Counted from the first letter of the stretch, positions 9,036-16,284 are shown. The stretch is DNA of 64,000 bases from Enterobacter cloacae subsp. cloacae ATCC 13047 (GCF_000025565.1 NC_014121.1:496001-560000), one strand, 5' to 3'. Notes: generated from the letters alone by a model not told the origin. Program-made: numbers and translations.

Positions 9036-9188
9036 GTTGCGTAAAGCAACATGCCAATGTCCCTGCAATCTGAGAGGGACGCCTTCGGGTGATTGCTTGC
9101 CAAAACCGTCATGACCTGAGAGACGGAGCCTTCGGGCGGTAACTCCGTTTAACCTTTGAAAACGGAGGTCGTATAGCGACGAAGGTCC
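9036..9188 (+). ncRNA. Structured element of three pseudoknot units, copy A
   Basis: A hairpin (9036-9050) is followed by two like units and a third variant. Unit 1: stem 9059-9064/9075-9080, with loop GCAAT (9065-9069) matching ATTGC (9092-9096). Unit 2: stem 9106-9110/9122-9126, loop ACC matching GGT (9138-9140). Both units share TGAGA before the 3' stem and GCCTTCGGG after it. Unit 3: stem 9143-9150/9160-9167, a side hairpin 9168-9180, and loop CCTT (9153-9156) matching AAGG (9182-9185). A second copy at 11311 preserves every pairing with different bases. Plus strand is assumed from the direction of nearby genes. No known RNA family was recognised. Confidence 0.65.
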
Positions 9189-9199
9189 TTTTACTTACA

Positions 9200-9310
9200 A
9201 TGCCTGTTTATGGCCTTTTCATCTCAATGGTGGTTCTCGCCAACGTTTCCTCTTTCGTTCAGACGCTGAATTCCGGTTGCAAACTTTGCGGCGTGGGTAT
9301 GACCATTTGA
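9200..9310 (+). CDS. Possible 36-residue peptide after structured element A
   Basis: An ATG twelve bases after the element opens 36 codons ending in TGA at 9308-9310. The product starts hydrophobic (MPVYGLFISMVVLANV) and has a CKLCG pair of cysteines. There is no obvious ribosome binding site other than AAGGTCC inside the element. It may equally be a relic of a longer gene, since copy B is followed by a full gene. Confidence 0.25.
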   Translation: MPVYGLFISMVVLANVSSFVQTLNSGCKLCGVGMTI

Positions 9311-9800
9311 AACATTTGGGCATCTTCCACGACTGCATTGAGAGCAGAGGAGCGCGGCGTCACTTGCGTTCGAGTGAAACGAGTACCAAGTGACGCGCGC
9401 AGCGCACTACGTCTCAACCCACGTACGACGTGGTTTTCAACGTTTTCGTACCAACTGAACAACACGTAACTAAGGGTTTTACGACCTTAAAGACGTCCTC
9501 TCATACGTTTTAACGCAAATTAACCAACGTCCTTCAACACGCTTATGCGTCAGGACTTCACTTCATTTAAGGAGAAATCGGCACGACATCGATGGCGACA
9601 CCGGCGAGCAGCTGGTGTGTGGAGGCAGTCTGATGAATATCAGCCCGGCGAAAGCCGCGAACAGGTCAGAGACCTGGGGAGCCTTGCAATAACTCAACAT
9701 TTCGCCGCCCCGATGCACAGATGTCTGCCGAGTCGCAGGAAGCGCAACCGTAACCGTGCCATCGGGGTGAAATACCATCGTCTGTAACTTCAGTGCAGCC
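9311..9800. other. Non-coding or decayed stretch with a large hairpin
   Basis: No gene can be supported here. A strong inverted repeat lies at 9352-9366 and 9387-9400 (GCGTCACTTG and its complement, extended by GC-rich bases with one bulge). A fragment near 9575-9692 reads HDIDGDTGEQLVCGG and ends in TAA, which looks like the tail of a lost gene. Confidence 0.4.
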
Positions 9801-9851
9801 GGTGACAAAGCTTTTCCGTTCACTCAGACGGAAAAGCTCTGTCACCTTTTT
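9801..9851 (+). terminator. Terminator-like hairpin before the recombinase gene
   Basis: GGTGACA, then AGCTTTTCCGT, an 8-base loop, ACGGAAAAGCT and TGTCACC form a long stem (9801-9807 with 9840-9846, and 9809-9819 with 9828-9838), followed by TTTTT at 9847-9851. It ends 16 bases before the recombinase ATG, so it could insulate or attenuate that gene. Confidence 0.65.
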
Positions 9852-9867
9852 ATGAGGAGAAGCTGTA

Positions 9868-10752
9868 ATGGCTAAATTGAATAAAAATTTGAAAACACTT
9901 GCCAGACAGGCAGGTGGAAGTTTTAAGACTGTTGCCGATCGGATGAAAATAGCCGACAGATTTGCTGCCCGGTTGCAAAGTCTTAATATTCAGATTAGGG
10001 ACATTAAAAATATTAAAACAGGGCATGTTGAATTATATGTTCGCAGCCGTCTTGCGGAAGACATATCAAAACGCACCCTGCAAAATGAAATGTCCGCCAT
10101 TCGTTCTTTGTTACGTGTTGCGGGAAAAACGTTTATGGCCGATCCGTCTCACGAAAAACTGAGCAATGAAGCATTGAACATCTCCGGAACAAGTCGTGAT
10201 GGAACAAAAGTGGCCATCACCGATGAACATCTTGATTCTGTACTTTCGTTAGTTAAGGAGAAAGATGAAGGCGTGGCTGTTGCCATTCAACTCTCTCGTC
10301 TCCTCGGTTTACGAACAGAGGAAACGATCCAGTCGGTTAAATCACTTTCGACATGGAAAAAGGCTTTGCAGAACGGAGAGAATAAAATCAGAGTGGTTTT
10401 TGGGACGAAAGGTGGAAGGCCCAGGGACACGACAATTATTAAGCGTGAAGAGACATTAAAATTATTATCTTCCGCTTTGAAGTACACAGCAGAACATAAT
10501 GGAAAACTCATCGATAAACCTTCCTTACACCTTGCCATTGAGCGATACAGAAATATCGTACGTGAAGCGGGAATGGTTGGAGAGTTTGCTCCTCATAGCC
10601 TCAGGTACGCTTATACACAAGATGTGATCGGATTATATTTAGAACACGGCTTCAGTGTAAAAGAAGCTCAGGCTCTTGCTTCTATGGATTTAGGTCACGG
10701 TGATGGTCGTGGACATTATGTAGCGAGGATTTATAGCAAGACAAAATCATAG
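9868..10752 (+). CDS. Tyrosine recombinase / integrase-domain protein
   Basis: A 294-residue site-specific recombinase. The N-terminal part (about 1-110) is a core-binding domain; the catalytic half carries Arg149 in RLLGLRTEE, Lys180/181, His243-x-x-Arg246 in HSLRY, His277 in DLGHGDG and a C-terminal Tyr (284 or 289). This is the compact integrase type common on conjugative elements and plasmids. It is not next to the tRNA, unlike the second recombinase at 28 kb, so it may serve dimer resolution or a different att site. Ribosome binding site GAGGAGAAG supports the start. A strong hairpin with a T-run lies just upstream and may regulate it. Confidence 0.85.
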   Translation: MAKLNKNLKTLARQAGGSFKTVADRMKIADRFAARLQSLNIQIRDIKNIKTGHVELYVRSRLAEDISKRTLQNEMSAIRSLLRVAGKTFMADPSHEKLSNEALNISGTSRDGTKVAITDEHLDSVLSLVKEKDEGVAVAIQLSRLLGLRTEETIQSVKSLSTWKKALQNGENKIRVVFGTKGGRPRDTTIIKREETLKLLSSALKYTAEHNGKLIDKPSLHLAIERYRNIVREAGMVGEFAPHSLRYAYTQDVIGLYLEHGFSVKEAQALASMDLGHGDGRGHYVARIYSKTKS

Positions 10753-10828
10753 CAGCCAACGTGTTGAACGCTATCACTAAGTTTTATTGAAATTAAATTA
10801 TTCTCACTCATTGATGGCAGGGGTTATG

Positions 10829-11272
10829 ATGAATGTACTTAAAGTATCCAGGTTAGTTAAAGTGGCTAATAGGGCTTCATTTTTTGATTTTATTTCACTC
10901 GTATCAGAAATTGAAGGGCGTTTGAAATTGTTGCATGCATACTCCATTCTCTTTGCCATCGATGGTAAGGGTGATAGTTACTTCTCTTTTGAGCATGTTT
11001 CCCGGACTACTTTTTTAGTTACTGAAAGATTAATGGAATATAAACTTCTTGGACTGATTCCTGATCATAGAGTTAAGTGCCTTGATGATATTTTTGAGCA
11101 ATGTAAACAGGTACTGGGTGATAAAAAGTGGAACATGGCAGTGACAGGTGGGACAGTAGTTGCTCAGGATGTACTTGACACATATGCAGAAACTTTTCTC
11201 ACCACCTATGTTGAAGAGTCCGATACCCGCTTCTTAAAGGATTTTGTTCAATGGTACTTAAGTACCTGTTGA
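10829..11272 (+). CDS. Unknown protein, member of an EIEG-motif paralog set
   Basis: A 147-residue protein of unknown function. It shares an N-terminal motif FISLVSEIEG with two proteins downstream (FISVMSEIEG in the gene at 12031, FIAYVAELEG in the gene at 12897) and a C-terminal W-N-x-A-V-x-x-G resembling WCYGFKLG and WNFGFSEG there. Predicted soluble, mostly helical. Two ATGs (10826 and 10829) are possible; the second is better spaced from AGGGG. It is more AT-rich than its relatives, which suggests separate acquisition. It follows the recombinase by 76 bases. Confidence 0.6.
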   Translation: MNVLKVSRLVKVANRASFFDFISLVSEIEGRLKLLHAYSILFAIDGKGDSYFSFEHVSRTTFLVTERLMEYKLLGLIPDHRVKCLDDIFEQCKQVLGDKKWNMAVTGGTVVAQDVLDTYAETFLTTYVEESDTRFLKDFVQWYLSTC

Positions 11273-11310
11273 ACAATCATCAAGCCTGTCGTACGATAAT
11301 TTTGCTAACC

Positions 11311-11464
11311 GTTGTCATCACGACAACTGCCAATGTTCGGTGGATTTGAGACGAACGCCTTCGGGTAATCCATGCCAATGCCACCACAACCTGAGAGGTG
11401 GCGCCTTCGGGTGGTTCAAACCTGTTTAACCTTTGCAAACAGGGACCTGATAACCAGGTTAAGG
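11311..11464 (+). ncRNA. Structured element of three pseudoknot units, copy B
   Basis: Same architecture as the copy at 9036. Hairpin 11311-11327. Unit 1: stem 11335-11339/11352-11356, loop GGAT (11342-11345) matching ATCC (11368-11371). Unit 2: stem 11381-11385/11397-11401, loop AACC (11388-11391) matching GGTT (11413-11416). Unit 3: stem 11421-11427/11437-11443, side hairpin 11445-11459, loop CCTT (11430-11433) matching AAGG (11461-11464). TGCCAAT precedes units 1 and 2, and TGAGA and GCCTTCGGG are kept in both. It lies about 95 bases before the gene at 11559, with a further hairpin (ACGGGA/TCCCGT) in between. Confidence 0.65.
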
Positions 11465-11558
11465 TCCATTCAACTTATTCTTCCAGATTTTTCATCCCAC
11501 GGGACAACGCTTCCCGTATCGGGTGGTCGTTTCCCTTTTTTATTCAGGAAATGCCGCC

Positions 11559-11948
11559 ATGACCTTTCTTCATATTGTTTACTTTGTTGCTGTTTTTGCC
11601 GATCGCTTTGTGTGCTTCATTGCACCAAAAACGCTGATTGCTGAATGGTTTTTCTGGTTCACCGGTGATGCGAAGTCATTACTGCTTGTTGTTCGTGAGC
11701 TGGAGCTTGCCCGTTCATATCAGAAGGACGAAGCATCAGTGTTGCTGACGGAATTCTCGGTCTACCATGCCGCCTTTTTCTTCGGAGAACGCGAGTATTA
11801 CGGACTAAAGGTTCGCTGGCCACGCTGGTTCATCAACCGCCTTCATTTTACCGGGATGCAGCTCGACGCCACGCAGTGGCAGGAAGGCTGTCAGAATGGA
11901 TTCAGCGACGCAGCCGCACTGGAGTCCAGGGCGACTGCTCATTGCTGA
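11559..11948 (+). CDS. Unknown protein with an N-terminal membrane segment
   Basis: A 129-residue protein. Residues about 5-32 are hydrophobic (IVYFVAVFADRFVCFIAP) and the rest is soluble and charged. The end has WQEGCQNGFSDA, loosely like the W-x-x-G-F-x-x-G motif of the neighbouring paralog set, so it may be a distant member. The start at 11559 is preceded by AGGA at nine bases; an in-frame GTG at 11523 is possible but poorly placed. It is the first gene after structured element B. No family recognised. Confidence 0.55.
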   Translation: MTFLHIVYFVAVFADRFVCFIAPKTLIAEWFFWFTGDAKSLLLVVRELELARSYQKDEASVLLTEFSVYHAAFFFGEREYYGLKVRWPRWFINRLHFTGMQLDATQWQEGCQNGFSDAAALESRATAHC

Positions 11949-12003
11949 TAACGCTGTACATTTCACTCACTTCTCCCACAGGACTCCGCTCCCGACAGGG
12001 CAG

Positions 12004-12026
12004 GGTTCCACGTTTTATAAGGAACC
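12004..12026 (+). promoter_or_regulatory. Leader hairpin pairing with the Shine-Dalgarno
   Basis: GGTTCC at 12004-12009 is complementary to GGAACC at 12021-12026. The latter contains the GGA core of the ribosome binding site of the gene starting at 12031, so the stem would hide it. Confidence 0.5.
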
Positions 12027-12030
12027 TTTG

Positions 12031-12393
12031 ATGACTGCTTTTGCTATTACTGTTGATGTCCTTGCTGCCAGCATCCATTCAAAGACCGGGTTCATTTCGG
12101 TGATGTCGGAGATTGAAGGGCTGTTACAGAGCGCTACAGCGCTGAACATTTGCGGCATCCCGGACAGCATCGATCTGGATGGTTTTCCGGAACGCTGCAG
12201 CCAGACAATCCACCTTGCCAGTGTTGTTGGTGAGGCCCAGGAAATGAATCTGATTCCAGACTCTCTTCGTCAGTTTGTCGATGATGTTGTCCTGACGGGA
12301 AAACGCTTCGACGCTGAAGGCGACACTAACGCATGGTGCTACGGTTTTAAGCTGGGCACCGAACGTGGACTGGCTAACTGGTCCGGCGTTTAA
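12031..12393 (+). CDS. Unknown protein, EIEG-motif paralog
   Basis: A 120-residue soluble protein of unknown function. FISVMSEIEG at about residues 21-30 and AWCYGFKLG near residue 107 are shared with the genes at 10829 and 12897, and both this gene and that at 12897 have IPD shortly after the first motif. Start chosen at 12031 because AAGGA lies seven bases before it; the frame is open upstream but overlaps the previous gene. The ribosome binding site is in a hairpin. It is the second gene of a same-strand block running to the methylase-like gene. Confidence 0.6.
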   Translation: MTAFAITVDVLAASIHSKTGFISVMSEIEGLLQSATALNICGIPDSIDLDGFPERCSQTIHLASVVGEAQEMNLIPDSLRQFVDDVVLTGKRFDAEGDTNAWCYGFKLGTERGLANWSGV

Positions 12394-12444
12394 CGACAAT
12401 ATCTGATTTTTTACGACGGATATTCGATTACTGATAACTCACCC

Positions 12445-12502
12445 ATGCGGGGATAACCCCCCGCATAGCGGTGAAGGTGTCTCCGCCTTAACCAACGGAG
12501 AC
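12445..12502 (+). promoter_or_regulatory. Structured leader with a hairpin over the Shine-Dalgarno
   Basis: Hairpin ATGCGGGG/CCCCGCAT (12445-12466) is followed by GTCTCCG/CGGAGAC (12479-12502). The GGAG used by the gene at 12508 lies in the second stem. The loop CCTTAACC can also pair with GGTGAAGG just upstream (12470-12477, one mismatch), giving a pseudoknot. Confidence 0.55.
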
Positions 12503-12507
12503 ATACC

Positions 12508-12813
12508 ATGAGTATAATGCTCATCCTTGCATCAAAAGCGGCTTCAGCTCTGGCGCACGTTTCTGAGTCACTTAATCAACGTAAGAAAGAATGGTTCACC
12601 AATCAGTCGGGGCACAGCAGCTTCCGGCCGGAAGTGATCCCGGATGGTAACGGATTCACAGCCATAATTTCCCGACGAACCGGTTACAGTCCGAAAGACT
12701 GGACCTATCAACGTTGTGCAACCGCAGGACGGTTTGCCTCCTCGCGTCAGGCAATGAATGCTGGTCGCCGGATGGCGCAGCAGCTGGCTGATTTACGTTA
12801 CCGTTTTGACTGA
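12508..12813 (+). CDS. Unknown protein, 101 residues
   Basis: A small basic protein with a helical N-terminus (ILASKAASALAHVSESL), a middle part with RPEVIPDGNGFTAIISRRTGYSP, and an Arg-rich C-terminus. It has no recognised domain. The start has GGAG eight bases upstream, inside a hairpin. It lies between two members of the EIEG-motif set on the same strand. DNA binding is possible from the charge but is only a guess. Confidence 0.6.
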   Translation: MSIMLILASKAASALAHVSESLNQRKKEWFTNQSGHSSFRPEVIPDGNGFTAIISRRTGYSPKDWTYQRCATAGRFASSRQAMNAGRRMAQQLADLRYRFD

Positions 12814-12825
12814 TACAACACACTG

Positions 12826-12856
12826 ACCTCCCCCAGGGATCTTCCCTGCGGGAGGT
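12826..12856 (+). promoter_or_regulatory. Leader hairpin before the gene at 12897
   Basis: ACCTCCC (12826-12832) pairs with GGGAGGT (12850-12856), with an inner AGGGA/TCCCT stem. It could act as a terminator-like or translational element; there is no T-run. Confidence 0.5.
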
Positions 12857-12896
12857 ACTGGCGGGCATGGCTTCATTTTATTCTGAGGTATTCAAC

Positions 12897-13334
12897 ATGA
12901 CCGTATTTAATGACATCGCTTTTGACAGATCTTACGCACCTCAGGGAATGCATGAACTGTGGCAGGGGCAACGCTCGCTTTCCCGTTTCATCGCTTATGT
13001 TGCGGAATTAGAGGGTGAACTCCTGGCAATACGTGCATTCCGGCGCTGCGCTATCCCTGACCTGACGGGCAGCTACGGCGTTCCGGTACGCACATTCCGG
13101 CTTGTTTCGATTGCCCGGCTTATTGGGTACGCCTGTATGACCGGGGCATTTACTGACGGTTTATTCGAAAAGTACATTGCCGGGCTGATCCTTCTCGGAG
13201 AACAGATTGCCCCCCGGGCCTGGAATTTTGGGTTTAGTGAGGGGCAGATGCACTTTGATGAGATGCGCTCTGACGATGAAGCCAGTGAGGAACAACGGGC
13301 TGTATTCTGTGCGAGTGCAGACTATATAGCCTGA
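12897..13334 (+). CDS. Unknown protein, EIEG-motif paralog
   Basis: A 145-residue protein. FIAYVAELEG (about residues 31-40), a following CAIPD, and WNFGFSEG near the C-terminus align with the proteins at 10829 and 12031. The acidic tail (DEMRSDDEASEE) is unique to this one. Start at 12897 has GAGGT eight bases upstream; an ATG at 12867 in frame is an alternative. The function is unknown. Three relatives within 2.6 kb imply local duplication or collection of related genes. Confidence 0.6.
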   Translation: MTVFNDIAFDRSYAPQGMHELWQGQRSLSRFIAYVAELEGELLAIRAFRRCAIPDLTGSYGVPVRTFRLVSIARLIGYACMTGAFTDGLFEKYIAGLILLGEQIAPRAWNFGFSEGQMHFDEMRSDDEASEEQRAVFCASADYIA

Positions 13335-13387
13335 TTTCTGAAGCGAAAGCGGCTCCCGAGAGAAGCTTTCTCAGTTAAACAAACACT

Positions 13388-13442
13388 TTCCGGAGGGACC
13401 TTCCCTCCCGGGGAAGTTTCCTCCTCCTTTCCCCGGAGGAAA
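13388..13442 (+). promoter_or_regulatory. Leader with mutually exclusive hairpins over the Shine-Dalgarno
   Basis: TTTCCTCC (13417-13424) pairs with GGAGGAAA (13435-13442), which includes the GGAGG of the gene at 13444. An alternative pairing joins CCTCCCGGGG (13404-13413) with CCCCGGAGG (13431-13439), and GGAGGG can pair with CCCTCC further upstream. The competing stems look like an on/off switch. A DUF3085-associated RNA motif is known from comparative surveys; identity with it cannot be checked here. Confidence 0.5.
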
Positions 13443-13443
13443 T

Positions 13444-14055
13444 ATGATCCGCTTTACTTCTGATGAACTACGTCCGCTGTTTACACAGAATCTGGGTATG
13501 CAGCGCCCGCTGATACTTGAAAAGAAACTGGGCATTTATCTTCGTGTACCGGATGACAGACGTCCGGGGGAGTGGCTGAAAGCCTGGGCTGCAGGCTGCA
13601 ATCCGTTAAAAGATGCAGACTGGTTCACACTTGTCGACACGCTCATACCCGAACATGAGTTTTCTTTTCAGACATTTATGGCACAGAGCATGTTTGATGC
13701 CGTGCTGAACGACCATCACGACCTGCTCATGAAGCCTGTTATCAGTAAGCTGAATAACGCGCTGACACTTCACAAGGGAACGAGACCACCCATGAAGGTA
13801 TATGTGCCGGTGGGCGAATATCGCTACCGGATACAGTGGCTTTATGAGCAGTCCTTACGCCACTTCCATGCCTGTGTGGGTGATGCTGAACGTCTCAGCT
13901 GGCGTTCGCAGGCATTGCATGTGCTGGATCAGGTGATACGCCTGGACTCGAAACGGGCGAAACCCGCCGACCGGGAGAGGTTTGACCGGGCGGTCGAGAG
14001 CGTACGTGACCGTATCCGTTCGGTGATGTCCGACGGCTCCTTACGTTATTACTGA
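13444..14055 (+). CDS. DUF3085-like protein
   Basis: A 203-residue protein. The first 60 residues (MIRFTSDELRPLF, then GIYLRVPDD and LKAWAAGCNPLKDADWF) resemble the DUF3085 family found on conjugative elements; the assignment is from memory of the family pattern and is not certain. The C-terminal half is helical and charged. Its function is unknown. A GGAGGAAAT ribosome binding site just before the ATG is well placed but lies in a hairpin. It precedes ardC on the same strand by 72 bases. Confidence 0.6.
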   Translation: MIRFTSDELRPLFTQNLGMQRPLILEKKLGIYLRVPDDRRPGEWLKAWAAGCNPLKDADWFTLVDTLIPEHEFSFQTFMAQSMFDAVLNDHHDLLMKPVISKLNNALTLHKGTRPPMKVYVPVGEYRYRIQWLYEQSLRHFHACVGDAERLSWRSQALHVLDQVIRLDSKRAKPADRERFDRAVESVRDRIRSVMSDGSLRYY

Positions 14056-14067
14056 TTTTTCCACGCA

Positions 14068-14127
14068 CCGGTGGCGCATCGTCCGCCACCGGGCAGGGAT
14101 GCGCCCCGCACTCAGAGGCAGCATCCC
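14068..14127 (+). promoter_or_regulatory. Two-hairpin leader of ardC
   Basis: CCGGTGGCG (14068-14076) pairs perfectly with CGCCACCGG (14084-14092), and GGGATGC (14096-14102) with GCATCCC (14121-14127). The second stem ends directly at the ATG, with AGAGG in its loop as the likely ribosome binding site. Confidence 0.55.
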
Positions 14128-15111
14128 ATGAAGATAACCACCGGCCGGCGTAAACCGGCGGCAGTACAGACCCCCGACCTGTATCAGCAGGTCACTGACA
14201 AAATCATTCTGGCGCTCGAAAACGGCGTACCGCCCTGGCGGCGCCCCTGGCGTTCGGCTCAGAACGTGCATGGAGGCAGTCTGCCGGTCAATGCCGTCAC
14301 CGGCCGCGCCTACAGTGGCATTAATGTACCACTGCTGTGGATGGCCGCTGAAGAACACGGGTACACGTCCGACCGCTGGCTGACTTTCCGGCAGGCGAAA
14401 GCCGTCGGCGGTTATGTCAGGAAGAATGAGACCAGCGCGCTGGCCATCATCTACAAACCGTTTGAGAAACAGGCCCGCGACAGCAGCGATAACCTGTTGT
14501 ATCGCGACGGTGAACCGGTCATGGAGCAACTGGCCATGCTGAAGCAGTTGCAGTTGTTCAATGTTGCCCAGTGCGACGGCCTTCCCGAATCCGTACAGGG
14601 TGAACAGCCCAACACGGTGGAGGCAGAGCCGCCCTCTGAACTCAGTGCAGCTCAACTGCAGCAGGTGCAGCAGATACTCAGCACAACCGGCGTCGGCTGT
14701 GACCATCGCCGGCAGGACCGCGCATTTTACCGTCCGGGTGCCGACCGCATTGTGATGCCGACGGCATCGCAGTTCCGGACGGAAGCGGATTACTGGTCCA
14801 CGCTGTTGCACGAACTGGTACATGCCACCGGCCACAGCAGCCGCCTGAACCGGGAAGGTATTACCTCATCATCGCGTAAGTTCGGTGATCCGGTTTACGC
14901 CTTCGAAGAGCTGATAGCGGAAACCGGAAGTGCCTTTCTCTGTGTGGAGCTCGGCATTACCGGCGACGTGCAGCACGAAAGCTATCTGGCCGGCTGGCTG
15001 AAAGCCCTTCGTGAAGACAAAAGAGCGATTTTCCGTGCCTGCCGGTTTGCCCGGGAAGCGTCGGAATATTTACTTGCCCCCCTGAACCGGAACACGGAAC
15101 AGGCGGCATAA
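14128..15111 (+). CDS. ardC: ArdC-like antirestriction protein
   Basis: A 327-residue protein with the two ArdC parts: an N-terminal single-stranded-DNA-binding domain (DLYQQVTDKIILALENG, then PPWRRPW and GRAYSGIN) and a C-terminal zincin-like metallopeptidase domain with HELVHATGH at about residue 228 and a downstream Glu (FEELIAE). ArdC proteins protect incoming DNA from restriction during conjugation and are made early in the recipient. Start 14128 is the ATG directly after the leader hairpin; the frame is open further upstream without a usable site. It sits in a same-strand block with other plasmid-type genes, which fits a leading-region module. Confidence 0.85.
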   Translation: MKITTGRRKPAAVQTPDLYQQVTDKIILALENGVPPWRRPWRSAQNVHGGSLPVNAVTGRAYSGINVPLLWMAAEEHGYTSDRWLTFRQAKAVGGYVRKNETSALAIIYKPFEKQARDSSDNLLYRDGEPVMEQLAMLKQLQLFNVAQCDGLPESVQGEQPNTVEAEPPSELSAAQLQQVQQILSTTGVGCDHRRQDRAFYRPGADRIVMPTASQFRTEADYWSTLLHELVHATGHSSRLNREGITSSSRKFGDPVYAFEELIAETGSAFLCVELGITGDVQHESYLAGWLKALREDKRAIFRACRFAREASEYLLAPLNRNTEQAA

Positions 15112-15119
15112 ACTGACCC

Positions 15120-15200
15120 GGCGGCTGCGGCCGCCATCATCCCCCTGGGGGCATCTTCCTCAGGGAGATGCCCTCTTTTCGTTTTAACCGACAAGAGGAG
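15120..15200 (+). promoter_or_regulatory. Three-hairpin leader of the DUF1281 gene
   Basis: GGCGGC/GCCGCC (15120-15135), GGGCATCT/AGATGCCC (15149-15156, 15166-15173) and CCTCTT/AAGAGG (15172-15177, 15193-15198). The last stem contains the ribosome binding site AAGAGGAG of the gene at 15208 and competes for two bases with the second stem. Confidence 0.5.
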
Positions 15201-15207
15201 TTTCACA

Positions 15208-16158
15208 ATGTTCTCATGGTGCCAAAACCGTCTGGAGATCACCGGTAAATCAGTCTGTCTCGATGTGATGCAGCCCTGGATTGCCGGCACGGAAAAACCG
15301 CTTTACCGGCATGCCATCCGGCAGGCGATAAAGCTGTTCCTCGCCGGCTGTGCCGGCATACTGAAGCCCGTCAGGGCGGTGGATTACGCACCGTATCCTA
15401 TGCTGACCGCATCCGGTACAGGCGCGCAGACCTCACCCAACCAGGCCTTCCAGCATTTTATCGAGCTGCTGGAGCAGAATGCGTGGCTTGACAGCAAGAC
15501 GCTCTCCCGTATGGAGAAAATCTGGCTGCAGTCCGGCATCGATGCACTGAAATGGGAAGCCATTCCCTTTGCAGCGCGGCAGATAATGGCGCAGCTGATG
15601 GCCGTGCACTATGCCGACTGGTTCGGCGTTGCCGGTGCCGGTGGTCAGTTTGATCCGCAGGAGCGCTGGGAGTCGCTGAGCATCATGCCGGAGACGACCT
15701 GCCCCTGTGACATGCTGATGGTGATGCCGTCACGTCTGGCCTCCGAGCTCAACGGCGAAGGTGGTCTTTTCACCGGGCTCTGTATAACGTCCGAACTCTA
15801 TATGCAGCTCTTTGGCATGGAGTTTCCGGCGGGCCATCAGGCCAGCTGGAGCAGGGATGACGTGGGGTCACTGACGCTGAGCTTTGCATCTCCCTGGTAT
15901 CCGCCGTCAGGTGAGGTTATGGGGATAATGTCGCAGATGTTTGACTGTGAAATCCGGCACTACTGGATTTCACCGGATGCCGGCACGTCAGGGTTCAACT
16001 GCTTTGATCGGGGGGACCACGTTGACAGTGGTCCGTACCAGGCAGAAGCGCTGCGGCAGTCAGCATCCGGCGACGGTGCACGCATGTATCTGGTGACACC
16101 CGAAACGGCTGCGGTTCCTGCAACCACCGCAGCGCACTACGGCAGCATCCGCGCATAA
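15208..16158 (+). CDS. DUF1281-family protein
   Basis: A 316-residue protein opening with MFSWCQNRLEITGKS, the usual start of the DUF1281 family of plasmid and conjugative-element proteins. The C-terminal part (SLTLSFASPWYPPSG, then FDCEIRHYWISPDAG) resembles the domain-of-unknown-function core in which a change in the shape of a ferredoxin-like fold is expected. No catalytic motif is visible. It is the neighbour of ardC in many such modules, but its biochemical role is unknown. The start has AAGAGGAG seven bases upstream. Confidence 0.75.
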   Translation: MFSWCQNRLEITGKSVCLDVMQPWIAGTEKPLYRHAIRQAIKLFLAGCAGILKPVRAVDYAPYPMLTASGTGAQTSPNQAFQHFIELLEQNAWLDSKTLSRMEKIWLQSGIDALKWEAIPFAARQIMAQLMAVHYADWFGVAGAGGQFDPQERWESLSIMPETTCPCDMLMVMPSRLASELNGEGGLFTGLCITSELYMQLFGMEFPAGHQASWSRDDVGSLTLSFASPWYPPSGEVMGIMSQMFDCEIRHYWISPDAGTSGFNCFDRGDHVDSGPYQAEALRQSASGDGARMYLVTPETAAVPATTAAHYGSIRA

Positions 16159-16199
16159 CATTCACTTAACGTCGGTTTATCCGGCTCCTCTGACCGGTC

Positions 16200-16284
16200 A
16201 CAGCGAAAGCTGTGGCCGTTTTTCACCCTGAAGGGAACACCGTTTCCCTCCGGGCGCGTGTTCTCTTTCCGGAAGGGAGCACAT
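16200..16284 (+). promoter_or_regulatory. Structured leader of the methylase-like gene
   Basis: CACAGC/GCTGTG (16200-16214) is followed by GAACAC/GTGTTC (about 16235-16262) and by CCCTCCGG with CCGGAAGGG (one bulge), the latter next to the ribosome binding site GAAGGGAG of the ATG at 16285. The pairings overlap, so they are alternatives. Confidence 0.45.

Noticed and set aside
9059..9096. TPP riboswitch, because of the CTGAGA motif
   Set aside because: The second conserved half of the TPP aptamer is absent and the surrounding pairings form another structure.
9563..9823. Minus-strand frame of 86 codons before the recombinase
   Set aside because: Its start lies inside the strong hairpin at 9801, there is no ribosome binding site, and the fragment on the other strand is equally plausible.
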